Assembly: GCA_018268465.1 (NCBI GenBank)
Contig: JAFDWN010000007.1
Location: 101,722-165,721, forward strand
Origin: Actinomycetota bacterium
GTDB lineage: Bacteria > Actinomycetota > Actinomycetes > Mycobacteriales > Mycobacteriaceae
Direction of reading: 5' to 3'
Length of the DNA stretch: 64,000 bases
The notes under the pieces are model-generated. The model saw only the letters and a program-made list of their open reading frames with translations. It was not told where the DNA came from and ran no database searches. This document shows, piece by piece, positions 53,845 through 62,662 of the stretch. The translations under genes and the position numbers were made by a program. The number at the start of each line of letters is the position of its first letter. Positions within the stretch are counted from its first letter, which is position 1.

Positions 53845-53885
53845 TAATCCGCAGGTCCCAGGTTCGAGCCCTGGTGGGGGCACCA
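53845..53885. repeat. attR core
   Basis: Exact 41-bp copy of the tRNA-Lys 3' end (42059-42099). It lacks the 5' part of a tRNA, so it is the displaced host end of the gene, marking the right border of the element. Confidence 0.93.
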
Positions 53886-53946
53886 CACACCCGCGGCGGC
53901 AACCGCGGGTACACCCGTTGAGCTGGGCTTGACGCCCCACGACGCC

Positions 53947-54345
53947 CTACGGCTCGGTGACGGGCGCCGGGATCGGCCCGATAGGGATCGGCGGCGCGGG
54001 GATGCTGACCGGCGGCGGGGACGCCAGCACGGCCAGCACCATGTCGATGCGCCGGGTGAGCGCTTCGAAGAACTCCGGGACCACCGAGATCGGATCGATG
54101 CGGGAATCGAGTCGCACACCCATCAGCGTGGCGCGGTCGAGATCCACCACGACGTCGGTGGGGCCCGTCAGGCTCACGGACTCCAGCGCGGCCGCCCGTT
54201 GCGCCAGCTCCTGCCCCGCGGCCCGCACCGACGCGTCCACGGTGACCGCCGACAGCGCCGCGCCCATACCGACCACGGCCACCGACGCGACGGCGACACC
54301 GATCGATCGGGCCCTGCCGCACCGGCGGCCGACGACTCGCGCCAT
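53947..54345 (-). CDS. membrane-anchored hypothetical protein
   Basis: 132 aa. Basic N terminus (MARVVGRRCGRARS) then one hydrophobic anchor (IGVAVASVAVVGMGAALSAV), a short outer domain (VSLTGPTDVVVDLDRATLMG) and a Pro-rich tail (PAPPIPIGPIPAPVTEP). No known motif. First host gene right of the element, 54 bp downstream of the SPFH gene on the same strand, so perhaps one transcript. Confidence 0.7.
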   Translation of the reverse strand: MARVVGRRCGRARSIGVAVASVAVVGMGAALSAVTVDASVRAAGQELAQRAAALESVSLTGPTDVVVDLDRATLMGVRLDSRIDPISVVPEFFEALTRRIDMVLAVLASPPPVSIPAPPIPIGPIPAPVTEP

Positions 54346-54398
54346 GAGGAAATGGTGACCGATCGCGGGCCTGGTCGCCGCACGAAACGCCGAAAGCG

Positions 54399-55265
54399 TT
54401 ACCTGGCTGGAACCGTCGGTACCGCCGGGGTGTTCGGCCAGCATCCCAGCGGGCTGATCCCGGCCTCGCGTGCCGCGTCGAGGCATTTGCTGACCAGTAC
54501 GTTCGGGTTGTCCGAGACGGACCCGGCCAGGATCTCGTTGGCGCGCGCCTCGGCCTCGGCGGTGCGCGCGCGTTGTTCGGCGACTCGGGTGTTGGCCTTC
54601 TCCACGTTCAGCGCGTTGATGCGGCTCTGGGTGGCCTCGTCGTAGTTGACAAGCGGCACGATCACGTTGATCACTTCGATCTGGTCGCCCACTTTGGTCC
54701 GCAACTTCTCGGCGACCTCGTCGCCCAGCGCCTGCACATTGGTGCCCTCGGTGTTCTCCGGGGACAGCGGGTCGAAATCGGCGAACACCTCGTTCAGCGC
54801 CGACCGCAGCTCGCGGGTGACGAGGTTGTCGCGCACGTTGTCGAAGTCGCGGTAATCCAGGTAGAGCGTGTCCGCGGCGGCTGGCTGGATGCGCCACCGC
54901 ACGCTGTTGTCGACGTAGGCGGTGGAGTTGTTGCCCAGCCGGACGGTGGTCGCGTACTCCCCGGTGTGGTTGTCGATCTGGATGGTGCCGTTCATCTCGG
55001 TGACGGTCTGCCACGGCGCCTTGAGGTGCAGGCCATTGCCGAGCGTGCCGCTGGGCCGGCCGAAGGTCGTCACCACCCCGATGTTGCGGGCGGACACGAC
55101 GGTGAACGTGCCCAGTGCGAGGACGAGCACGGCAAGGACACCGAACAGCACGGCGAACCGCGAACCGCGGGTACGGCTCTCGGGTTTGGTTGCCATCAGC
55201 CGTGCCAGCAGCACCCCGAGCACACCGAGCAGAAACACGACGGCAACCCAGATGTTCCACGGCAT
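54399..55265 (-). CDS. SPFH/band 7 (prohibitin-like) membrane protein
   Basis: 288 aa. Two N-terminal membrane segments (WVAVVFLLGVLGVLLARLM and AVLFGVLAVLVLALGTFTVV), then the band 7 domain (about 65-225) starting NIGVVTTFGRPSGTLGNGLH, and a helical segment with alternating Glu/Ala/Arg (QRARTAEAEARANEILAG) typical of SPFH oligomer walls. Cys near the C terminus (SKCLDAAREAG). Probably organises membrane microdomains. ATG 55265 has AAGAGGG upstream. Confidence 0.88.
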   Translation of the reverse strand: MPWNIWVAVVFLLGVLGVLLARLMATKPESRTRGSRFAVLFGVLAVLVLALGTFTVVSARNIGVVTTFGRPSGTLGNGLHLKAPWQTVTEMNGTIQIDNHTGEYATTVRLGNNSTAYVDNSVRWRIQPAAADTLYLDYRDFDNVRDNLVTRELRSALNEVFADFDPLSPENTEGTNVQALGDEVAEKLRTKVGDQIEVINVIVPLVNYDEATQSRINALNVEKANTRVAEQRARTAEAEARANEILAGSVSDNPNVLVSKCLDAAREAGISPLGCWPNTPAVPTVPAR

Positions 55266-55351
55266 TTCGGCCCTCTTCCCATTCGCCCGCACGCCAACTC
55301 CGGCGAATCGTATCGGTCCGCCGTACGCGCGCCATACCGTACGTATGATCG

Positions 55352-55714
55352 ATGTCGATGTTCGACCAGCAAACACGGCCGCCGTTCTGGCGCCGCCACC
55401 CGGTGGTGAGCGGCGCGGTCGCGCTGCTCACCTGCGTGATGCTGTTCGACGGGTGGTACGTCACCGTGGGCACCGCGGCCGCCGTGGTGCTGGCGGTCGC
55501 GCTGCGCCGCCGGATCCGCGCCGTCACGCTGCGCGACGCGGGCCTGCGCGCCCGCGCCGACTACGAATACCGGCTGAGCCTGGCCGGCGACCCGCGCGGC
55601 ACCTTCGGGCGCTATCCGCCGGTGCAAGCCGGCTGGTTCCCCGATCCGCACAACCGGCTGCTGATGCGCTACTTCGACGGCACAGTCTGGACCCGCCACG
55701 CCGTGTACCGGTAA
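55352..55714 (+). CDS. DUF2510 membrane protein
   Basis: 120 aa. One or two hydrophobic segments (VVSGAVALLTCVMLFDGWYVTVG and AAAVVLAVAL), and a C-terminal DUF2510 module AGWFPDPHNRLLMRYFDGTV that is common in actinobacterial membrane proteins. Two close ATGs (55352, 55358) are possible. Divergent from the SPFH gene (86 bp apart). Confidence 0.83.
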   Translation: MSMFDQQTRPPFWRRHPVVSGAVALLTCVMLFDGWYVTVGTAAAVVLAVALRRRIRAVTLRDAGLRARADYEYRLSLAGDPRGTFGRYPPVQAGWFPDPHNRLLMRYFDGTVWTRHAVYR

Positions 55715-56135
55715 CCCCAGGCCGGTCCCGCGTCCACAGACGGCGCGCACGGGTGTGCAATCCGCGGCCTCGCGTGGGGTCTTGGCGCGCAGGGCCGCGA
55801 GGGGCTTCGGACCGCCCGCCCGCGCGCCCAGATCGACGTTATGCGGACGTCCGCCCGCGGTTTGACTGCACATCGTGGATCTCGGCGTGGGAGCGGCCAT
55901 GTAACAATCCGCGCCGCCGGCCGAAGTACTTCCATGTCAAGGAGTTGGGCCCGAGGGGTTCCGGGGGCGCAGTCAGCCCCCGGGGGCCGCGGGGCGGCCC
56001 GCACGGCCGGCAGGGGCGAATCCGCCGGTCGGGCGGGCCGCTCCGGACGTAACTTGAGGCACTGGTGGACTGCCCGCCGACGTCGGGCACAGCTCTGACC
56101 ACGTGCGTTGCCACCACGGGAGTTGAGGAGTGGAC
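55715..56135. other. intergenic region, 421 bp
   Basis: No credible reading frame; GC-rich. The one clear element is the hairpin at 55961-55983. A TTGACT at 55862 and a TAACAAT at 55904 are too far apart (36 bp) to form one promoter. Could hold a small RNA or long TetR leader; nothing decisive is seen. Confidence 0.4.
55961..55983. terminator. hairpin, possible terminator or small-RNA end
   Basis: CCGGGGGC-GCAGTCA-GCCCCCGG, 8-bp GC stem, 247 bp downstream of the DUF2510 stop and 153 bp before the TetR gene. Too far from either to assign. Confidence 0.4.
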
Positions 56136-56717
56136 GTGGAGACGGGTCAACGGCGCCGGCGATGGTCCGGTGTTCCCCTGCGCGACCGCCAGGCGTTGCG
56201 GCGCGATGCGCTCATCACCGCGGGCGTCCAGCAGCTCGGCAACGCCGGCGGTCCCACACTGACGGTCCGCGCGGTATGCCGCGACGCCGGGCTGACCGAA
56301 CGCTACTTCTACGAGAGCTTCGCCGACCGCGAGCATTTCGTCCGCGCCGTGTACGACGACGTGTGCAAACGCGCGATGGCCACCCTGATGACCGCCGACA
56401 GCGCACGCGATGCGGTGGAACGATTCGTCGCTTTGATGGTCGACGACCCCACCCGCGGGCGCGTTCTGCTGCTGGCGCCCGCCGTCGAGCCGGTGCTGGC
56501 CCGGTCCGGAGCGGTGTGGATGCCCACCTTCATCGAGCTGCTGCAGCGAAAGTTGACCAAGATCAGCGACCCGACCATGCAGACCATGGTGGCCACCGGG
56601 CTGGTCGGGGCGCTCACGGCGCTGTTCAGCGCCTATCTGAACGGGCGGCTAGCCGCCACCCGGGAGCAGTTCGTCGACTATTGCGTCGACATGCTGCTCA
56701 CCCGGGCGTCGAGCTAG
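56136..56717 (+). CDS. TetR-family transcriptional regulator
   Basis: 193 aa. HTH with RRDALITAGVQQLGNAGGPT, then LTVRAVCRDAGLTERYFYES (about 18-60) and a helical ligand domain. GTG 56136 is 7 nt after GAGGAG; the GTG at 56130 lies inside that site. It ends 5 bp before the convergent PASTA-like gene. Target unknown; desA1 is close but on the far side of that gene. Confidence 0.88.
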   Translation: METGQRRRRWSGVPLRDRQALRRDALITAGVQQLGNAGGPTLTVRAVCRDAGLTERYFYESFADREHFVRAVYDDVCKRAMATLMTADSARDAVERFVALMVDDPTRGRVLLLAPAVEPVLARSGAVWMPTFIELLQRKLTKISDPTMQTMVATGLVGALTALFSAYLNGRLAATREQFVDYCVDMLLTRASS

Positions 56718-56721
56718 CGCG

Positions 56722-57150
56722 TCACTCGTCGGGGGTGCTGACCGCCTGGAGCTCCTGCTCCTCGGCAGCCTTCGCCTGGTCGGCGGCGGCCTTCGCCTCG
56801 CGACCCTCGGGGCTGGCGACCGACGGGCCGGCGCTGGTGGCGGTGGCGTGATCGCCGTTGCAGTTCAGCGCGAGCATCACCTCGCCGCCCGAATGCCCGA
56901 ATTCGCCGCCGACATCGCGCACGAACGACCCGCTCCACGCGTTGGTGACGATGCACTCGTCTTGCGGGAGCCGACCGCCCACGGTCGTCGCCACGACCGC
57001 ACTGCCGCCGCTGTCGGAGATGGCCGACGACGCATCGGCGTAGGTCTGCCCCACCACGTCGGGCGCCGCAACGGCAACACCCGAACCGAACAGCGCCATC
57101 GAAGCTGACGCAGCGACGATGCCGCTACCGAGAACGATGAGCTTTTTCAC
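56722..57150 (-). CDS. secreted PASTA-like hypothetical protein
   Basis: 142 aa. Signal peptide MKKLIVLGSGIVAASASMAL...GVAVAA with cleavage before APDVVG; then a domain APDVVGQTYADASSAISDSG that has the PASTA-type P-x-V-x-G-x-x-x-x-x-A pattern, two Cys (DECIVT, ALNCNG) for a disulfide, and an Ala/Glu-rich tail. Similar short exported proteins are widespread in mycobacteria. Divergent from desA1. Confidence 0.82.
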   Translation of the reverse strand: MKKLIVLGSGIVAASASMALFGSGVAVAAPDVVGQTYADASSAISDSGGSAVVATTVGGRLPQDECIVTNAWSGSFVRDVGGEFGHSGGEVMLALNCNGDHATATSAGPSVASPEGREAKAAADQAKAAEEQELQAVSTPDE

Positions 57151-57277
57151 GTGTGCCCGACCTCCGAGTCTGGGTATCTGTGCCTCTTAATTAGAGAGCC
57201 GCAATACATGGTCCGCCCGGATAGTACCGCCCCGGAAACAGTGACGCAGTCCGCATCCGACACACCGAACGAGCAAC

Positions 57278-57306
57278 TTGATGTCACCGAAGTACACAGA
57301 TATATT
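57278..57306 (+). promoter_or_regulatory. sigma-A-like promoter of desA1
   Basis: TTGATG (57278-57283), exactly 17 bp, TATATT (57301-57306). Expected start near 57313, giving a ~32-nt leader that contains GGGAG before the GTG. A second overlapping set, TTGACT-17-ATAACT (57305-57333), would start almost on the GTG. Confidence 0.65.
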
Positions 57307-57344
57307 GACTGCAACCAACAGGTACAGATAACTGGGAGACGCCT

Positions 57345-58343
57345 GTGTCGAAAGAAATGACTGACCTGCAGTTGCTGGAGGAACTCCAGCCGGTGGTCGA
57401 GCAGTACATGGACCGCCACATGAAGATGACCAAGGACTGGAACCCCCACGACTACATCCCGTGGTCGGACGGCAAGAACTACTACGCCCTCGGCGGCCAG
57501 GACTGGGACCCCGAGCAGGCCAAACTCTCCGAAGTCGCCCAGACGGCGATGGTGCAGAACCTCCTGACCGAGGACAACCTGCCCGCCTACCACCGCGAGA
57601 TCGCGATGAACTTCGGCATGGACGGCCCCTGGGGCCAGTGGGTCAACCGCTGGACGGCCGAGGAGAACCGCCACGGCATCGCGCTGCGCGACTACCTCGT
57701 CGTCACCCGCAACTGCGATCCCGTCCAGCTCGAGGAGTTGCGCGTCGAGCAGGTGACCCGCGGATTCTCCCCGGGCCAGAACCAGCAGGGCGATCTGTTC
57801 GCCGCAAGCCTGTTCGACTCCGTCATGTACGTGTCGTTCCAGGAGCTGGCCACCCGGGTGTCACACCGCAATACCGGCAAGGCGTGCGACGAACCCATCG
57901 CCGACCAGCTGCTGGCGCGCGTGTCCGCCGACGAGAACCTGCACATGATCTTCTACCGCGACGTCAGCGGGGCCGGTCTGGACATCTCGCCGAACCAGGC
58001 GATGACGTCGCTGCACCGGGTGCTGCGCAACTTCAAGATGCCCGGATTCACGGTGCCCGAGTTCCGTCGCAAGGCGGTCATCATCGCCGTCGGCGGCGTC
58101 TACGACCCCCGCATCCACCTCGACGACGTCGTGATGCCGGTCCTGAAGAAGTGGCGCATTTTCGAGCGCGAGGACTTCAACGGCGAGGCCGCCCGCCTGC
58201 GTGACGACCTGGGCGAGCTGATCAAGGAGCTCGAGGACGCCTGCGTGAAGTTCGAGGTCGCCAAGGAACGCCGGCTGGAGCGCGAACGCAAGGTCGCCGA
58301 GAAGAAGGCGATGAAGAACCTGCTGGCCTCCACCTCGGCGTGA
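57345..58343 (+). CDS. desA1: acyl-ACP desaturase DesA1
   Basis: 332 aa. Soluble diiron desaturase acting on acyl-ACP in mycolic acid synthesis, needed for growth in mycobacteria studied. The diiron ligands lie in TAEENRHGIALRDYLV and SADENLHMIFYRDV (two D/ExxH pairs); the N-terminal HDYIPWSDGKNYYALGGQDW is a DesA1/DesA2 hallmark. GTG 57345 has GGGAG upstream and a strong promoter before it. The stop overlaps the start of the dihydrouridine synthase gene, as in the M. tuberculosis order Rv0824c-Rv0823c. An antisense RNA to desA1 (ASdes) is described in M. tuberculosis; I cannot confirm one here. Confidence 0.95.
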   Translation: MSKEMTDLQLLEELQPVVEQYMDRHMKMTKDWNPHDYIPWSDGKNYYALGGQDWDPEQAKLSEVAQTAMVQNLLTEDNLPAYHREIAMNFGMDGPWGQWVNRWTAEENRHGIALRDYLVVTRNCDPVQLEELRVEQVTRGFSPGQNQQGDLFAASLFDSVMYVSFQELATRVSHRNTGKACDEPIADQLLARVSADENLHMIFYRDVSGAGLDISPNQAMTSLHRVLRNFKMPGFTVPEFRRKAVIIAVGGVYDPRIHLDDVVMPVLKKWRIFEREDFNGEAARLRDDLGELIKELEDACVKFEVAKERRLERERKVAEKKAMKNLLASTSA

Positions 58344-59539
58344 CGACGACCGCGGACACCGCGGGACAAGCGGGTACAGCGCTGCTCCCCGCGACGGCGC
58401 CGACGCTACGGATCGGGCCGATCACGCTGCGCAGCCCGGTGGTGCTGGCCCCGATGGCCGGTGTGACCAACGTCGCATTCCGCACCCTGTGCCGTGAACT
58501 CGAGGTGGCCAGGGCCGGCACGGTCAGCGGCCTGTACGTGTGTGAGATGGTGACGGCCCGCGCGCTGGTCGAACGGCATCCGGTGACGATGCACATGACG
58601 ACGTTCGCCCCCGACGAATCCCCCCGATCGCTGCAGCTCTACACGGTGGATCCGGAGACGACGTACCGCGCGGCGAAGATGATCGCCGACGAGGGTATGG
58701 CCGATCACATCGACATGAACTTCGGCTGTCCGGTGCCCAAGGTCACCCGCCGCGGCGGCGGTGCGGCACTGCCGTTCAAACGGCGCCTGTTCGGGCAGAT
58801 CGTCGCCGCCGCCGTCCGGGCCACCGAGGGCACGGACATCCCGGTGACGGTGAAGTTCCGCATCGGCATCGACGACGCCCACCACACCCATCTCGACGCC
58901 GGCCGGATCGCGGCGGAGGAGGGTGCGGCCGCGGTGGCACTGCATGCGCGCACCGCCGCGCAGCGGTACTCGGGGGCGGCGGATTGGGATCAGATCGCCG
59001 CCCTCAAACAGCATGTGACCAGCGTCCCGGTACTCGGCAACGGCGATATCTTCGCCGCCGACGATGCACTGACGATGATGGCGGCCACCGGCTGTGACGG
59101 AGTCGTCATCGGGCGCGGATGCCTGGGCAGGCCGTGGCTGTTCGCCGAGCTGTCCGCCGCGTTCACCGGCCGCGACATCCCCGTCGCGCCCGCACTCGGC
59201 GAGGTCGCGGACATCATCCGCAGGCACGCCGTGCTGCTGGCCGACCATTTCGGCGAGGACAAGGGTATGCGCGATATCCGCAAGCACGTCGCGTGGTATC
59301 TGCACGGATTCCCCGCCGGCGCCGAGCTGCGCAGGTCGTTGGCCCTGGTCAAGACGCTGGACGAACTCGACGCCCTGTTGGGGCAGCTCGATCCTGATGT
59401 GCCGTTCCCGGCCGCCGCGGAGGGCCCCCGGGGCCGCCAGGGCTCGGCCGCGTCGGTGGCGCTGCCCGAGGGCTGGCTGACCGACCCGGACGACTGCACC
59501 GTGCCCGCGGGGGCCGACGTCATGCACTCCGGAGGCTGA
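58340..59539 (+). CDS. dusB: tRNA-dihydrouridine synthase (DusB-type)
   Basis: 399 aa. FMN-dependent reduction of uridine in tRNA D-loops. TIM-barrel start VLAPMAGVTNVAFRTLCREL, catalytic Cys in MNFGCPVPKVTRRGGGAALP, phosphate-binding VPVLGNGDIFAADDAL and VVIGRGCLGRPWLF; C-terminal helical RNA-binding domain. GTG 58340 overlaps the desA1 stop by 4 nt. Counterpart of Rv0823c. Confidence 0.94.
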   Translation: MTTTADTAGQAGTALLPATAPTLRIGPITLRSPVVLAPMAGVTNVAFRTLCRELEVARAGTVSGLYVCEMVTARALVERHPVTMHMTTFAPDESPRSLQLYTVDPETTYRAAKMIADEGMADHIDMNFGCPVPKVTRRGGGAALPFKRRLFGQIVAAAVRATEGTDIPVTVKFRIGIDDAHHTHLDAGRIAAEEGAAAVALHARTAAQRYSGAADWDQIAALKQHVTSVPVLGNGDIFAADDALTMMAATGCDGVVIGRGCLGRPWLFAELSAAFTGRDIPVAPALGEVADIIRRHAVLLADHFGEDKGMRDIRKHVAWYLHGFPAGAELRRSLALVKTLDELDALLGQLDPDVPFPAAAEGPRGRQGSAASVALPEGWLTDPDDCTVPAGADVMHSGG

Positions 59540-59715
59540 CCGAGACGTTCCCGAGACGTCCGCTGGCTGGCTCACTCTCAGGTTGTCTCAGTACGATATG
59601 GATCTCGTCGCACCCGGCTCCGGTGGCGGAGCCGCACCGAGTGCTGCTACAAGAAACAGACAGCAGAGACGTGTGTGCACTGCCGCGCACCACCAGAGCC
59701 GGAGGCCGATAGGAC

Positions 59716-61878
59716 ATGAGTGACGGCGACAACGCCACTCCTGGCCATCGGCGACCCCCGGAACCGGGCGACGAAGACTGGCTTACCCGAACTCCGCCGC
59801 GAACTCCAGGCGCCGCGCCGTGGGAGCGCCGCGACACCGCCTCCGACGTGCCGGCCGTCGCCGACGGGCCGACCGGGAACCACACCGACGGCGTCACCGT
59901 CGCCGATCTGATCGCCAAGGTGACCGCAGACGGCACCGGGCCGTCACCCGAACGTGGACGCCACCGCGCCGAACCGGAGCCGGAGGCGCCGACGGAACTC
60001 GTCGACGCCATCCCGGCGCACGACGACCTCCCGCCGGTCCCCGACCTCCCGATCCCGACGCACGACGACCTCCCCCCGGTTCCCGAGCCGCAGGAGATCC
60101 CCGTCCCGCCGATGCCGGTTCCGCCGGCAGCCCCACCGGTTCCGCCCGCCTACCTGGATGCGGACCGGCAGGACACCGAAATCCTCCCCGCGCTGGGCAC
60201 CTACGGCACCGAGATCCCCGACCTGGCCGCCCTGCGGCACGACCGGGTGCCGCCGGTGCGGGTCGAGGGCGATGCGGTCGCCGCGCCGCCGCCGGCCTCA
60301 CGCCACCGCGGGGTGCGCGTCGCGGGCCGCGTCGCGGCCGCCCTGCTGGCGATCATGGCCCTGGTCCTGACCGGCGCGGCCTGGCAGTGGCAGTCGTCGA
60401 AGAACAACAGTCTCAACACGGTCGCGGCGCTCGACCCGGATTCGCGCGACATCGTGGACCCGAACGCGCAGTTCGGTGACGAGAACTTCCTGATTGTGGG
60501 CGTGGACAGCCGCATCGGCCAGAACAGCGACATGGGTGCCGGCGGCACCGAGGACGCCGCCGGGGCTCGCTCCGACACCGTGATGCTGGTCAACATCCCG
60601 GCCAACCGCGAACGCGTGGTGGCGGTGTCGTTCCCCCGCGACCTGGCCATCACACCGATCCAATGCCAACCGTGGAACGCCGAGACGGGCGCCTACGGCC
60701 CGATCTGGGACGAGGACTCCCAGTCCTACGGTCCCGACGAAGTGTGGACGGAGACCAAACTCAACTCCGCGTACGCATTCGGCGGCCCCAAGTGCCTCGT
60801 GAAGGTCATCCAGAAGCTGTCGGGTCTGTCGATCAACCGGTTCATGGCGGTCGACTTCGCCGGATTCGCCAAGATGGTCGACGCGGTCGGCGGGGTCGAG
60901 GTGTGCAGCACCACCCCGCTGGAGGACTACGAACTGGGCACCGTGCTGGCCAACGCCGGACGCCAGATGGTCGACGGCCACACCGCGCTGAACTATGTCC
61001 GCGCGCGGCAGGTCACCACCGAGTTCAACGGCGACTACGGACGCATCAAGCGTCAGCAGCTGTTCCTGTCCTCGCTGCTGCGTTCGCTGATCTCCAAGGA
61101 CGTGTTCTTCTCGCTGAGCAAGCTCAACAATGTGGTCAACATGTTCATCGACGACAGCTACGTCGACAACATCAAGACCAAGGACCTCGTCGACCTGGGC
61201 CAGTCGATCCAGGGTGTGAACGCCGGCCGGATCACCTTCGTCACGGTGCCCACGGGGATCACCGACGCCAACGGCAACGAGCCGCCCCGCACCGACGACA
61301 TGCGCGCGTTGTTCGACGCCATCATCAACGACGACCCGTTGCCGGGCGAGAAGAACTCGGACAACAGCCCCGTCCCGGGTACGCCCGAATCGGCTGCCGC
61401 GACAACGGAACCGGCGGTGCCGGTCAACGAACCCGCACCCGAGGCACCCAGCACCGGCGAGGTCGTCGACGCGGTCACCACCGACCCGCACGACGTCACC
61501 GTCCGGGTGTCGAACTCGACCGGCGAGTCCGGTCTCGCCGCGACCGCGGCAAATGAACTGCAACAACACGGATTCAACGTCACCGCACCGGACGACTACC
61601 CGGGCGCGCTGACGTCGACGACGGTGTTCTTCTCCCCCGGCAACGAACAAGCCGCGGCCACCGTGGCGTCGTCGTTCGCCAACCCCACCATCGAGCGCGT
61701 CACCGGGATGGGCGACGTGGTACGGGTCGTGCTCGGCAGCGACTTCTACTCGGTCGCGGCGCCCTCACCCAGCGGGTCGGCCGTGCAGGTGAATGTGGTG
61801 CGCGGCACCACACCCGAACCCACCCACCTACCGGAAGATCTGACCGTCACCAACGCCGCCGACACCACCTGCGAGTAA
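59716..61878 (+). CDS. LytR-CpsA-Psr (LCP) family cell-wall ligase
   Basis: 720 aa. Likely transfers arabinogalactan or other polymers to peptidoglycan. Cytoplasmic Pro/Glu/Asp-rich N terminus (1-195, with a repeated HDDLPPVP element), one membrane helix (206-225), extracellular LCP domain (about 250-480) with GVDSR, GARSDTVMLVNIP, VSFPRDL and LNYVRARQ, whose Arg/Asp residues bind pyrophosphate lipid, an accessory region, and a C-terminal LytR_C domain (about 592-690). Homologous in place to Rv0822c. It lies between dusB and phoU. Confidence 0.93.
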   Translation: MSDGDNATPGHRRPPEPGDEDWLTRTPPRTPGAAPWERRDTASDVPAVADGPTGNHTDGVTVADLIAKVTADGTGPSPERGRHRAEPEPEAPTELVDAIPAHDDLPPVPDLPIPTHDDLPPVPEPQEIPVPPMPVPPAAPPVPPAYLDADRQDTEILPALGTYGTEIPDLAALRHDRVPPVRVEGDAVAAPPPASRHRGVRVAGRVAAALLAIMALVLTGAAWQWQSSKNNSLNTVAALDPDSRDIVDPNAQFGDENFLIVGVDSRIGQNSDMGAGGTEDAAGARSDTVMLVNIPANRERVVAVSFPRDLAITPIQCQPWNAETGAYGPIWDEDSQSYGPDEVWTETKLNSAYAFGGPKCLVKVIQKLSGLSINRFMAVDFAGFAKMVDAVGGVEVCSTTPLEDYELGTVLANAGRQMVDGHTALNYVRARQVTTEFNGDYGRIKRQQLFLSSLLRSLISKDVFFSLSKLNNVVNMFIDDSYVDNIKTKDLVDLGQSIQGVNAGRITFVTVPTGITDANGNEPPRTDDMRALFDAIINDDPLPGEKNSDNSPVPGTPESAAATTEPAVPVNEPAPEAPSTGEVVDAVTTDPHDVTVRVSNSTGESGLAATAANELQQHGFNVTAPDDYPGALTSTTVFFSPGNEQAAATVASSFANPTIERVTGMGDVVRVVLGSDFYSVAAPSPSGSAVQVNVVRGTTPEPTHLPEDLTVTNAADTTCE

Positions 61879-61974
61879 ACGCGTCCGGGCGTCGGTGGCC
61901 CCATCAGGGGCATTCACCGTCCGTTCACCGTGTACGCCGTGACGACTGGTCGGCCCACCCTTTAGGGTGGGCTC

Positions 61975-62643
61975 ATGCGGACCGCGTACCACGAACAACT
62001 CGAATCATTGTCGATGCAGCTCGGCGAGATATGCGGGTTGGCAGGCACCGCAATGGAGCACGCCACCCAGGCCCTCCTGCAGGCCGACCTCGTCCTGGCC
62101 GAGCAGGTCATCACCGACCACGAACAGGTCGCCGTCAAGTGTGTGCGCGCCGAGGAGGCCGCGTTCGTCCTGCTGGCGCTGCAGGCCCCGGTGGCGGGCG
62201 ATCTGCGCGCGGTGGTCGGCGCCATCCAGATCGTCGCCGACGTCGAGCGCATGGGCGCCCTGGCGCTGCATGTCGCCAAGATCGCGCGGCGGCGCCATCC
62301 GCAACACGCGCTGCCCGAAGAGGTGAACGGCTACTTCGCCGAAATGGGCCGTGTCGCAGTCGAACTGGGTGTTGCGGCACAAGAGGTGCTGGAAACCCGG
62401 GATCCGGAGAAGGCGGCGAGGATCCGCGAGGAAGACGACGCCATGGACGACCTGCACCGCCATCTGTTCACCGTCCTGATGGACCGTGAATGGAAGCACG
62501 GCGTGACGGCGGCGGTGGACGTGACGCTGCTCAGCCGGTTCTACGAGCGGTTCGCCGACCACGCGGTCGAGGTTGCCCGGCGGGTCATCTTCCAGATCAC
62601 CGGCCGCTACCCGGACGACGAAGAGATCCCCACCCCGCTCTGA
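61975..62643 (+). CDS. phoU: phosphate-signalling regulator PhoU (PhoY2)
   Basis: 222 aa. All-helical two-repeat PhoU protein with the metal-binding E/DxxxD pattern in each half ([19 protein letters not shown] and [17 protein letters not shown]). Links Pst phosphate uptake to the SenX3-RegX3 two-component system in mycobacteria. Convergent with pstB, as phoY2 and phoT are in M. tuberculosis. Confidence 0.94.
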   Translation: MRTAYHEQLESLSMQLGEICGLAGTAMEHATQALLQADLVLAEQVITDHEQVAVKCVRAEEAAFVLLALQAPVAGDLRAVVGAIQIVADVERMGALALHVAKIARRRHPQHALPEEVNGYFAEMGRVAVELGVAAQEVLETRDPEKAARIREEDDAMDDLHRHLFTVLMDREWKHGVTAAVDVTLLSRFYERFADHAVEVARRVIFQITGRYPDDEEIPTPL

Positions 62644-62658
62644 CGCGCGGAGCGCGTC
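62642..62658. terminator. short hairpin after phoU
   Basis: GACGCGC-GGA-GCGCGTC, 7-bp stem with a 3-nt loop overlapping the phoU stop codon. Confidence 0.4.
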
Positions 62659-62662
62659 AGAC

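Larger units (their letters stand above)
42059..53885. mobile_element. capsid-encoding phage satellite / minimal prophage integrated in tRNA-Lys
   Basis: 11.8 kb between two copies of a 41-bp tRNA-Lys core. Gene order: integrase and XRE repressor on minus; then on plus xis-like HTH, two small genes, DUF3631 ATPase, small gene, HNH nuclease, one minus ORF, large terminase, portal, MuF-like minor head protein, scaffold, small gene, capsid and connector. Most plus genes overlap by 1-4 nt, so the modules look intact. There is no tail tube, tape measure, baseplate, lysin or holin. The M. tuberculosis elements phiRv1 and phiRv2 (about 10 kb) have the same type of content, as do capsid-forming PICIs. 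It would need a helper phage for tails and release. Confidence 0.88.

Noticed and set aside
42059-53885. Reading the element as a complete temperate prophage
   Set aside because: No tail, tape measure, lysin or holin genes between the att repeats, and the right att follows the connector by 250 bp.
53845-53885. A second tRNA-Lys gene at 53.8 kb
   Set aside because: Only the 3' 41 bases are present; no acceptor 5' strand, D-arm or anticodon stem precedes it. It is attR.
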